The position numbers and the translations under genes were made by a program. DNA of 7,222 bases, taken from contig JBPOHS010000026.1 of NCBI GenBank assembly GCA_052035295.1, forward strand, positions 1-7,222. Direction: 5' to 3'. This document shows, in pieces, positions 1 to 5,692 of the stretch. The DNA comes from HdN1 sp052035295 (GTDB lineage: Bacteria; Pseudomonadota; Gammaproteobacteria; Pseudomonadales; Ketobacteraceae). Each line of letters starts with the position of its first letter. Within the stretch, counting starts at the first letter, position 1. The notes beneath the pieces were generated by a model, which did not search any database, had not been told where the DNA came from, and saw only the letters and a program-made list of their open reading frames with translations.

Positions 1-440
1 AGGAAGCGCGGGATCAATTGCCTGCAAGCAAGGTGCGGGAACATTTCGATCTCATCAATGAGGTCACGGATGGGGATTCTTGTGCCGAGGTTTGTACGCG
101 CATTCTGGCGATTCAGTCGGAAGACCCCTGGCTGCAAAAGGGCATTGCCCAGCTGCAGAAAGGTTGCCCGACGACAGCCCATCTGGTGTACGAGCAATTG
201 CGTCGAGGCAAAAAGCTGTCGCTGGAGCAGGTGTTCCAGATGGAATTGATCATGGCCTTGCAATGTTCGCGTCACGGCGATTTTGCCGAAGGTGTGCGCG
301 CCCTGCTGGTCGACAAGGACGGTGCGCCGAAATGGCGACATAACGCAGTGGCAGAGGTGCCGGATGCCTGGGTAGAGGCGCATTTCGCTGGCCCCTGGGG
401 AGATAGTGCAAACCCGCTCGCGAATCTCGGGCAATCATAA
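1..440 (+). CDS. 3-hydroxyisobutyryl-CoA hydrolase, C-terminal part (5' end outside window)
   Basis: The reading frame is open to the left edge (first full codon at base 3), so the gene starts outside the window; the TTG at 18 is an internal leucine codon. About 145 residues are visible. They match the C-terminal half of the ECH_2 branch of the crotonase superfamily, which is about 350-380 residues in full. Hallmarks seen are an EQLRRGKKLSLEQ helix, a DFAEGVRALLVDKD segment and a following P-W pair, then a final AWVEAHF-type helix. The family removes CoA from 3-hydroxyisobutyryl-CoA in the cytoplasm during valine breakdown. The oxyanion-hole and catalytic residues lie in the missing part and cannot be checked. 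The 18-bp gap to mmsB, the next pathway enzyme, supports both the call and an operon. A generic enoyl-CoA hydratase is the alternative, but the RALLVDKD block favours the hydrolase. Confidence 0.85.
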   Translation, partial: EARDQLPASKVREHFDLINEVTDGDSCAEVCTRILAIQSEDPWLQKGIAQLQKGCPTTAHLVYEQLRRGKKLSLEQVFQMELIMALQCSRHGDFAEGVRALLVDKDGAPKWRHNAVAEVPDAWVEAHFAGPWGDSANPLANLGQS

Positions 441-458
441 CGACAGGAGAAGCATGGC

Positions 459-1346
459 ATGGCAACGATCGGTTTTATTGGTGTAGGCAACATGGGTGGC
501 CCGATGGCGGTCAACCTCGTGAAGGCCGGGCATCGCGTACAGGTGTTTGACTTGTCGGATGTGCTGGTGGGAGAGGTGGTTGCCCAGGGGGCTTTTCCGG
601 CTTCATCGCCCGAGGTGGCCGTGGCCAATGCCGACGTTGTGATCACCATGCTGCCCTCCGGTGACATCGTGGAGTCGCTGTATATTTATCAGGGCAAGTT
701 GCTGGATGCCATTCCCGCGAGCGCGCTGGTCATCGATTGTTCGACGGTAGCACCCAGTAACGCGCGCGCTGTGGCGCAGGCTGCGGCGGATCGTGGGCTT
801 GAGGTGATTGATGCGCCGGTTTCCGGTGGCGTGGCGGGGGCGGCGGCGGGTACCCTGACGTTCATTGTCGGGGGCAGCGCAAGTGCCTTTGAACGAGCCA
901 AGCCGATACTTCTGGCGATGGGCAAGAATGTTTTTCATGCCGGGGATAACGGTGCCGGTCAGGTGGCGAAAATCTGCAACAACATGCTGCTGGCCATCCA
1001 CATGATCGGTACCGCAGAAGCCTTGCAATTGGGCGTCGACAATGGGCTTGATCCGGCGGTGCTTTCCGACATCATGCTGAAGAGCTCGGGGCGCAACTGG
1101 TCACTGGAATTGTATAATCCATATCCGGGTGTCATGGAGAATGTCCCGTCATCGCGTGAATACACCGGTGGTTTTCAAGTAGATTTAATGAACAAGGATC
1201 TGGGACTGGCCATGGAGGCTGCGCTCAAGAGCAAGTCGTCGACACCCATGGGGGCGTTGGCCAAGAGTCTTTATGCGGTACATTCCCGCCAGGGAAGTGG
1301 CCGCCTGGATTTCTCCAGTATTCAACATTTGTTCCGCAAGGCTTGA
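459..1346 (+). CDS. mmsB: 3-hydroxyisobutyrate dehydrogenase
   Basis: This 295-residue protein has the usual length of the family, which oxidises 3-hydroxyisobutyrate to methylmalonate semialdehyde with NAD+ in valine catabolism. The N-terminal Rossmann motif GVGNMG is at residues 8-13. An aspartate at 31 ends the second beta strand and suggests NAD+ preference over NADP+. The substrate-binding signature DAPVSGG is at 118-124. The catalytic lysine is K171 in the KICNN segment, with N175 beside it, and K246 lies in the conserved MNKDLGLA stretch. The start at 459 is supported by AGGAGA at 445-450, 8 bases upstream; another ATG at 454 is out of frame. It follows the hydrolase gene by 18 bp, so the two are probably cotranscribed. 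Related beta-hydroxyacid dehydrogenases (tartronate semialdehyde reductase, for example) share the fold, but the neighbour and the C-terminal half fit HIBADH. Confidence 0.93.
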   Translation: MATIGFIGVGNMGGPMAVNLVKAGHRVQVFDLSDVLVGEVVAQGAFPASSPEVAVANADVVITMLPSGDIVESLYIYQGKLLDAIPASALVIDCSTVAPSNARAVAQAAADRGLEVIDAPVSGGVAGAAAGTLTFIVGGSASAFERAKPILLAMGKNVFHAGDNGAGQVAKICNNMLLAIHMIGTAEALQLGVDNGLDPAVLSDIMLKSSGRNWSLELYNPYPGVMENVPSSREYTGGFQVDLMNKDLGLAMEAALKSKSSTPMGALAKSLYAVHSRQGSGRLDFSSIQHLFRKA

Positions 1347-1383
1347 TGACGTTTGCATGTTTTTTCTGCCATGCCTGCCTGTT

Positions 1384-1447
1384 GTCGATGCTTGATGGTT
1401 GTTGGTTGATATTTGTTGATGGTCGATGTTAATGGTTGGTGCTGATC
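1384..1447 (+). repeat. Imperfect direct repeat, G/T-rich, C-poor
   Basis: Two copies of a unit beginning GTCGATG start at 1384 and 1422, 38 bp apart. Each continues with T(G/A)ATGGTTG and then a GNTGAT-like end. A further TTGATGGT lies at 1416-1423. The + strand here contains very few C residues. The second copy runs into the left arm of the dyad at 1440-1468. Function unknown; it lies in a non-coding gap. Confidence 0.5.
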
Positions 1448-1468
1448 CGGAAATTTTCTAGATCAGCA
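1440..1468. repeat. Inverted repeat TGCTGATC / GATCAGCA
   Basis: Perfect 8-bp arms (1440-1447 and 1461-1468) flank a 13-base AT-rich spacer. No T-tract follows, so it is not a normal intrinsic terminator. It could be an operator, or a 3' hairpin for the mmsB transcript about 95 bases after the stop codon. Confidence 0.4.
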
Positions 1469-1644
1469 TCATCACCTGCCAAACTGTTTGCTCACGCCCG
1501 AACGATGTTGTCCTGCTGTCGTCCGTTTTGTTGCCTGTGTTACCGGTGCGATCGTACCAAATGAATCCCTTTGTTTTCCCCGTTTTATTTCTGTGCGGCA
1601 GGATATAACGCCAGTCTTTGGTGTCTTTCCCTTGTTGTGGTGTC

Positions 1645-1676
1645 GGCGACTCCTCGCCAAGTATTTTTTGTTTTGT
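1645..1676 (+). terminator. Weak terminator-like hairpin
   Basis: GGCGA (1645-1649) pairs with TCGCC (1654-1658) across a 4-base loop and is followed after a few bases by a run rich in T (1662-1676). The stem is short and the T-run is not immediate, so this is only a candidate. If real, it could end mmsB read-through or a small transcript arising inside the 414-bp gap. Confidence 0.25.
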
Positions 1677-1760
1677 TAAAGTCTGATGAATGACAGAAAG
1701 GATTTTTGTCTGAAAGCGGATTTTGACGACTAAAAAAACAACAAAGGAAAAGGGATTTAT

Positions 1761-3143
1761 ATGTCGACGATCGATTATTTGGTTACTGGTGGCAATGTCA
1801 GTGGTGCGTTGTTCACAAGCTGCACGGCGCAGGCATTGCCCTCACTGTGGAATGTTCCTCTGGAGCTCTCGGCAGGAAGCTCCGGCCTTTCGGCGTCAAG
1901 ACCTGTTCTGCGCGAACTGGGTGATGGCTGTTTGTGCATTGCGTATCAGGGAGGGGATTCGGCGTTGACCGCCGACTGCTACACCCAGCGAGGGCGGCTG
2001 GTGCGTCGAGTGCAAATTCCCTTGCCGGATAGCGTCGAAAAGCCTTGTTTTCATCGCCCACTGTTCGTTTCTGACGATGAAATTTTCTGGATTGGTTACG
2101 ACTACGCGGACTCACTGCGCCTCGATCTCACCAACGAGACGGTATCGCGCCTGGCCATGCCAGAGGATTGCGTCATCCCCGCTGACACCTGTTTTGAAGT
2201 CATGGCCACATTGCTTTTCCCGAACGGCGAACTCGTCCTGGCGGGAGGCGACTTGCAACCTGAACGTTATTTTCGTCCTCGTCATGCCCGCATCCTGCAT
2301 ATGGATTCAGCGGGTACGGTGCAATCATTCGTGGAAGCACTGGATGATACCGTGCTGGGCAATGAAGCTTTCTCGTCCCTGGTACCGGTGCATGGAACGA
2401 CGCGTTATCTGGTGCAGCGGGTGCAGCGGCACGCGGATTTCAGCGAATCGCTCTTGACCTATCAGGGTGACGGCGCGTCCCTGCAACTGCAATCAGAGTT
2501 TCATGACCGCAAGATACTTTATGCCGATACGCGTAGTGTCTGGTTTGATGAGCTTGGGTTGGGCGTCGTATCGCGAGGCGTCAGGCCGGAATTCAGCTGG
2601 ATGTTGCCCGGGGTGTCCCTGCGGGATGTGCATCCGACATCGGATGGGCAATTTCTCGCCATTGATCATGATGAGGGGCAGTACCGGTTGCTCAAGATTG
2701 ACGCTACGGGCGCGGTGCAGTGGTCGGTTGACGTGACTCCCGGGGTGGGCTACAAAACGGTTGCCTTCGGCGAGAAGTGTGGGCAGATTCTGGTAACCCA
2801 AGGCTGTCAGCACACAGAAGGAGCGTTACTGTCCGATCAGCGTCAATCGCCGTCGGGTGTGCTTGTGGCGGATAATCGACAGGCGCGCATTCAGCACCGG
2901 CTGCTTGGACTGGACGGCAGGGAAGTCGCAAGGTTTGCAGAGCCTGGTTATGACGCCTCGTTCCTGCGGCATCCGGATCGCCCGCAGGAATTCTGCGAGG
3001 TCAGGCAGTTTCGACCGGGATCGACGGCTTCGTTGGGTGTCACGCCGTTGAGAAATGGCTGTTTCGTGGCGCTGTCGGACTGGTGTGGCAATGATCCTTT
3101 TGCCGAACCCGAAGCCCGCATGTTCTATTTCGGCCGCGGCTGA
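1761..3143 (+). CDS. Uncharacterised protein with beta-propeller-like repeats
   Basis: I do not recognise this 460-residue protein. The start is supported by AGGG at 1751-1754 (6 bases upstream), inside the purine-rich stretch 1743-1755. There is no signal peptide or membrane segment, and 11 cysteines are scattered through it, both consistent with a cytoplasmic location. Several segments resemble the strand-turn-strand repeats of PQQ/WD/Kelch-like propellers: TQRGRLVRRV (75-84), PNGELVLAGG (154-163), MDSAGTVQSF (181-190), SDGQFLAIDHD (294-304), IDATGAVQWS (313-322) and LDGREVARF (384-392). From these I infer a repeat-built beta-propeller, perhaps a binding or scaffold protein; no catalytic motif is visible. 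It stands alone, with a 414-bp gap upstream and the ahpC regulatory region downstream. Codon use looks like that of its neighbours. The coding call is firm; the fold is an inference and the function unknown. Confidence 0.8.
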   Translation: MSTIDYLVTGGNVSGALFTSCTAQALPSLWNVPLELSAGSSGLSASRPVLRELGDGCLCIAYQGGDSALTADCYTQRGRLVRRVQIPLPDSVEKPCFHRPLFVSDDEIFWIGYDYADSLRLDLTNETVSRLAMPEDCVIPADTCFEVMATLLFPNGELVLAGGDLQPERYFRPRHARILHMDSAGTVQSFVEALDDTVLGNEAFSSLVPVHGTTRYLVQRVQRHADFSESLLTYQGDGASLQLQSEFHDRKILYADTRSVWFDELGLGVVSRGVRPEFSWMLPGVSLRDVHPTSDGQFLAIDHDEGQYRLLKIDATGAVQWSVDVTPGVGYKTVAFGEKCGQILVTQGCQHTEGALLSDQRQSPSGVLVADNRQARIQHRLLGLDGREVARFAEPGYDASFLRHPDRPQEFCEVRQFRPGSTASLGVTPLRNGCFVALSDWCGNDPFAEPEARMFYFGRG

Positions 3144-3163
3144 GGCCTGGAACTGTCCTGGCC
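3144..3163 (+). terminator. Hairpin directly after the stop codon of the 460-residue gene
   Basis: GGCCTGG (3144-3150) and CCTGGCC (3157-3163) form a 7-position stem with one T-T mismatch and a 6-base loop, starting at the base after the stop codon. No T-run follows, so it may be an RNA-stabilising or pausing hairpin rather than an intrinsic terminator. Confidence 0.3.
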
Positions 3164-3173
3164 ATGATGGTGG

Positions 3174-3188
3174 ATAGGCATTGGCTAT
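3174..3188. promoter_or_regulatory. Distal OxyR-like element ATAG-N7-CTAT
   Basis: An exact ATAG-N7-CTAT (ATAG 3174-3177, CTAT 3185-3188) matches the half-operator of the OxyR consensus in its outer bases. The inner T and A positions of the consensus (NTNNNAN) are not matched. Its centre is 44 bp upstream of the second such element, twice the 22-bp period of the OxyR consensus. Binding is inferred. Confidence 0.4.
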
Positions 3189-3217
3189 TGCAGGAAGGGC
3201 CCCTATTGGTTTTTTGA

Positions 3218-3254
3218 ATAGGCAAAAGCTATAGGCACCAAAAAATCAATCAAT
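3218..3254. promoter_or_regulatory. Candidate OxyR operator upstream of ahpC
   Basis: The left half is an exact ATAG-N7-CTAT (3218-3232) and carries the consensus inner A. With the standard 7-base spacing, the right half (3240-3254, AAAA-N7-CAAT) matches only partly: two of four and three of four outer bases, plus the inner A. The box abuts the predicted -35 element at 3254, the arrangement expected for activation by OxyR. ahpC is a classic OxyR target in many proteobacteria, which raises the prior. Confidence 0.55.
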
Positions 3255-3283
3255 TGGAACAATGTGCCCTCCGGGCATACTAT
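3254..3283 (+). promoter_or_regulatory. Putative ahpC promoter (-35 TTGGAA, -10 TACTAT)
   Basis: TTGGAA (3254-3259) and TACTAT (3278-3283) are separated by 18 bases; each matches four of six sigma-70 consensus positions. Such a mediocre promoter fits activator dependence. It predicts a transcript start near 3290 and a leader of about 120 bases rich in A and C. The spacer carries a perfect 5-bp dyad (TGCCC 3265-3269, GGGCA 3273-3277). TATTAT at 3281-3286 is an alternative -10 but would need a 21-base spacer. Confidence 0.45.
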
Positions 3284-3409
3284 TATCTTCGTTCCCGGCA
3301 ATAAAGCTGTTGAAGAGCAGCCAAACTGCGAAAAAGCAATGAATACGTGAAACAACAAACAATCCGTAAAAAACAACCAAACCGCTACAGAGCAAGAAAG
3401 GAGTGACAA

Positions 3410-3973
3410 ATGTCTTTGATCAACACCCAGGTTCAACCGTTCAAGGTACAGGCTTTCCACAACGGCAGTTTCGTTGAAGTTACCGAGCAGTCGCTGCAAG
3501 GCAAATGGTCGGTCCTGATCTTCATGCCGGCCGCCTTTACGTTCAACTGCCCGACCGAAATCGAAGATGCGGCTGACAACTATGCCGAGTTCCAGAAAGC
3601 CGGTGCCGAAGTCTACATCGTGACCACCGACACCCATTTCTCGCACAAGGTGTGGCACGAAACTTCACCTGCCGTTGGCAAAGCGAAGTTCCCGCTGATC
3701 GGCGATCCGACCCACACCCTGACCAATGCATTCGGCGTGCACATTCCGGAAGAAGGTCTGGCTCTGCGTGGCACCTTCGTGATCAATCCCGAAGGCGTCA
3801 TCAAGACGGCAGAAATCCACGACAACGCCATTGCGCGTGACGTGTCTGAAACGCTGCGCAAGCTGAAAGCGGCCCAGTTCGTTGCCAGCCACCCAGGCCA
3901 GGTTTGCCCTGCCAAGTGGAAAGAAGGCGCCAAGACGCTGACCCCGTCCCTGGACCTCGTCGGCAAGATCTGA
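3410..3973 (+). CDS. ahpC: Alkyl hydroperoxide reductase subunit C (2-Cys peroxiredoxin)
   Basis: The product is 187 residues, the same length as E. coli AhpC, and aligns with it end to end. It reduces hydrogen peroxide, organic peroxides and peroxynitrite in the cytoplasm. The peroxidatic cysteine C47 sits in the FTFNCPTE motif, with P40, T44 and R120 completing the active site. The resolving cysteine is C166 in the HPGQVCPAKW segment. The C-terminal SLDLVGKI is the classic AhpC ending. The AAFTFNC variant (DFTFVC in E. coli) is also known in Pseudomonas AhpC, so it is not an anomaly. AAAGGAG at 3397-3403, 6 bases before the ATG, gives a strong ribosome site. The upstream OxyR-like sites suggest peroxide induction, and ahpF, which encodes its reductase, follows after a terminator. 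Confidence 0.97.
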   Translation: MSLINTQVQPFKVQAFHNGSFVEVTEQSLQGKWSVLIFMPAAFTFNCPTEIEDAADNYAEFQKAGAEVYIVTTDTHFSHKVWHETSPAVGKAKFPLIGDPTHTLTNAFGVHIPEEGLALRGTFVINPEGVIKTAEIHDNAIARDVSETLRKLKAAQFVASHPGQVCPAKWKEGAKTLTPSLDLVGKI

Positions 3974-4009
3974 TCCGTTAACCGGAACACTCTTACAGGC
4001 ATCCAAGGA

Positions 4010-4037
4010 AGCCCTGCCTGATGGCGGGGCTTTTTTT
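4010..4037 (+). terminator. Intrinsic terminator/attenuator between ahpC and ahpF
   Basis: AGCCCTGCC (4010-4018) pairs with GGCGGGGCT (4023-4031) through nine positions, including one G-T pair, around a TGAT loop. The T-run 4031-4037 follows at once. It should end a large share of transcripts after ahpC and lower ahpF expression relative to ahpC. A possible competing helix pairs CAGGCA (3996-4001) with TGCCTG (4015-4020), which overlaps the left arm and loop. Confidence 0.85.
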
Positions 4038-4078
4038 GCCCGGAATTTGTCCAAACAGTAGTCAAGTGAGTCTATCCC

Positions 4079-4083
4079 AGGAG
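4079..4083 (+). promoter_or_regulatory. Ribosome binding site that fixes the ahpF start
   Basis: AGGAG lies 6 bases before the ATG at 4090. The frame is also open from an ATG at 4021, but that codon is inside the terminator loop and would add 23 residues not found in AhpF proteins. No clear separate promoter was found between the terminator and this site. Confidence 0.85.
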
Positions 4084-4089
4084 TCGAAC

Positions 4090-5655
4090 ATGCTGGACAC
4101 ATCTCTCAAAGGTCAATTGCAAGCGTATCTGGAACGGGTCGTGTACCCCCTCGATATCACGGCAAGTGTTGACGATAGCGCCAATGCCCAGGAAATGCTG
4201 GAACTGCTGAACGATATCGTGGGACTGACCGACAAGATCACGCTGACTGTCAGCCGCGACGACAACGAGCGCAAACCCTCGTTCAGCGTCAGCCGCGCCG
4301 GTCAACACATGGGTATTCGTTTTGCCGGTATTCCGATGGGGCACGAGTTCACCTCACTGGTGCTCGCCTTGTTGCAGGCCGGTGGGCATCCCCCGAAAGT
4401 CGAGCAGGACGTGATCGACCAGATCAAGGCGCTCGACGGCAAGTATGAATTCGAAACCTTCATTTCATTGAGCTGCCATAACTGTCCGGATGTGGTGCAG
4501 GCGTTCAATCTGATGGCGGTGCTGAACCCGAATGTTCGCCACACCATGATTGATGGCGCCCTCTTTCAGGATGAAGTCAATGCGCGTCAGATCATGGGCG
4601 TGCCTTCGGTGTACTTGAACGGCGAATTGTTCGGTAACGGTCGAATGACCCTGGAAGAAATTCTGGCCAAGGTGGATACCGGCGCTGCTGCGCGGGATGC
4701 TGCCAAACTGTCCAGCAAGGAAGCCTTTGACGTGCTGGTTGTCGGTGGTGGTCCGGCAGGGGCGGCGGCTGCCATATATGCCGCTCGCAAAGGTATACGC
4801 ACGGGCGTTGCGGCCGAGCGGTTCGGTGGCCAGGTGCTGGATACGATGGCCATCGAGAATTTCGTATCGGTATTGGAAACTGACGGCCCCAAACTGGCAG
4901 CATCGCTGGAAGCGCACGTGAAGCATTACGACGTCGACATCATGAACAATCAGCGCGCGACCAAGCTGGTGCCTGCCAGCGCGTCGAGCGATGGGCTGGT
5001 GCATGTTGAATTCGAGAACGGTGCAACGCTCCGCAGCAAGAGCGTTATTCTGTCTACCGGCGCGCGCTGGCGGAACATGAACGTGCCCGGTGAAAGCGAG
5101 TACCGCACCCGTGGCGTTGCCTATTGCCCACACTGTGATGGCCCCTTGTTCAAGGGCAAACGTGTGGCGGTCATTGGTGGTGGCAATTCCGGTATCGAAG
5201 CAGCCATTGATCTGGCAGGGATTGTCGAGCATGTGACCGTGCTGGAATTCGACAACAAGCTGCGTGCAGATGCCGTTTTGCAGAAAAAGCTGTACAGCCT
5301 GGCGAACGTGAAAGTCATTCTGTCGGCGCAAACGACCGAGGTCACGGGCGATGGCCAGAAGATGAACGGCTTGGTCTATACCGACCGTGTGAGTGGTGAA
5401 TCACATCGCGTCGACGTGGCAGGGGTGTTCGTTCAAATCGGCCTGGTACCGAACACGGAATGGTTGCGTGGTGGCATTGAACTGAGCAATCGTGGGGAAA
5501 TTATCATTGATGATCGGGGCCAGACGTCGTTGCCTGGCGTCTTCGCGGCCGGCGACTGCACGACAGTGCCCTACAAGCAGATCATTATTGCCATGGGTGA
5601 CGGCGCCAAGGCATCACTCTCTGCCTTCGACCACCTGATCCGCTCGTCTGTCTGA
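4090..5655 (+). CDS. ahpF: Alkyl hydroperoxide reductase subunit F (NADH:AhpC disulfide reductase)
   Basis: With the start at 4090 the protein is 521 residues, the exact E. coli AhpF length. It passes electrons from NADH through FAD and two dithiol centres to AhpC. Domains in order are: the N-terminal tandem thioredoxin-like domain (about 1-200) with its redox centre C129-HN-C132; the FAD-binding GGGPAG motif at 219-224; a thioredoxin-reductase-like centre C346-PH-C349; the NADH-binding GGGNSG motif at 363-368; and the C-terminal FAD-contacting AAGDCT segment at 486-491. All expected cysteines are present, so the enzyme should be functional. Plain thioredoxin reductases lack the N-terminal domain, which excludes that alternative. 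The gene lies 116 bp after ahpC, with a terminator between, and probably depends on read-through from the ahpC promoter. Confidence 0.97.
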   Translation: MLDTSLKGQLQAYLERVVYPLDITASVDDSANAQEMLELLNDIVGLTDKITLTVSRDDNERKPSFSVSRAGQHMGIRFAGIPMGHEFTSLVLALLQAGGHPPKVEQDVIDQIKALDGKYEFETFISLSCHNCPDVVQAFNLMAVLNPNVRHTMIDGALFQDEVNARQIMGVPSVYLNGELFGNGRMTLEEILAKVDTGAAARDAAKLSSKEAFDVLVVGGGPAGAAAAIYAARKGIRTGVAAERFGGQVLDTMAIENFVSVLETDGPKLAASLEAHVKHYDVDIMNNQRATKLVPASASSDGLVHVEFENGATLRSKSVILSTGARWRNMNVPGESEYRTRGVAYCPHCDGPLFKGKRVAVIGGGNSGIEAAIDLAGIVEHVTVLEFDNKLRADAVLQKKLYSLANVKVILSAQTTEVTGDGQKMNGLVYTDRVSGESHRVDVAGVFVQIGLVPNTEWLRGGIELSNRGEIIIDDRGQTSLPGVFAAGDCTTVPYKQIIIAMGDGAKASLSAFDHLIRSSV

Positions 5656-5666
5656 GAGCGGGATCT

Positions 5667-5692
5667 CCGCTACCGGAGCATTCCGGTAGCGG
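5667..5692. terminator. Hairpin between convergent ahpF and HDOD gene
   Basis: CCGCTACCGGA (5667-5677) and TCCGGTAGCGG (5682-5692) form a perfect 11-bp stem with a GCAT loop, 11 bases after the ahpF stop. It includes the stop codon (5670-5672) and about the last seven codons of the minus-strand gene. Neither strand has a T-run after the stem, so it may work as a bidirectional 3'-end stabiliser or a weak terminator. Confidence 0.55.

Larger units (their letters stand above)
1347..1760. other. 414-bp intergenic region, no convincing gene
   Basis: Short open frames of about 62 codons occur on both strands but have no recognisable domain, and I see no good ribosome site for them. The sequence is clearly richer in T on the + strand than its neighbours. 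It contains a G/T-rich repeat tract (1384-1447), a small dyad at 1440-1468, a near-palindrome at 1545-1558, and a 5-bp GC hairpin at 1645-1658 followed by a T-rich run. No strong -35/-10 pair could be defined for the downstream gene. A TTGACG at 1723-1728 resembles a -35 box, but nothing at the right spacing resembles a -10 box. Confidence 0.6.

Noticed and set aside
18..20. TTG at 18 as the start of the first gene
   Set aside because: The frame is open to the window edge and the protein aligns only to the C-terminal half of its family, so the true start is upstream.
1355..1374. GCATG / CATGC inverted repeat with a T-run as an mmsB terminator
   Set aside because: The T-run is inside the loop rather than after the stem, and the stem is only 5 bp.
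1472..1679. Two overlapping frames of about 62 codons in the intergenic gap
   Set aside because: No ribosome site, domain or convincing coding character on either strand.
3530..3560. AhpC active-site variant FTFNCPTE as a novelty
   Set aside because: The same Asn next to the peroxidatic Cys is known in Pseudomonas AhpC, so it reflects lineage rather than a new enzyme.
3203..3658. 151-codon minus-strand frame across the ahpC promoter and 5' end
   Set aside because: It overlaps the regulatory region and conserved ahpC codons and shows no protein-family features.
4021..4089. Longer AhpF starting at the ATG at 4021
   Set aside because: That ATG lies in the terminator loop; the start at 4090 has AGGAG at the right distance and gives the standard 521-residue length.
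4465..5331. 288-codon open frame on the minus strand inside ahpF
   Set aside because: It is antisense to a fully conserved ahpF, has no recognisable domain, and is rich in His, Gln and Arg as expected for a shadow frame.
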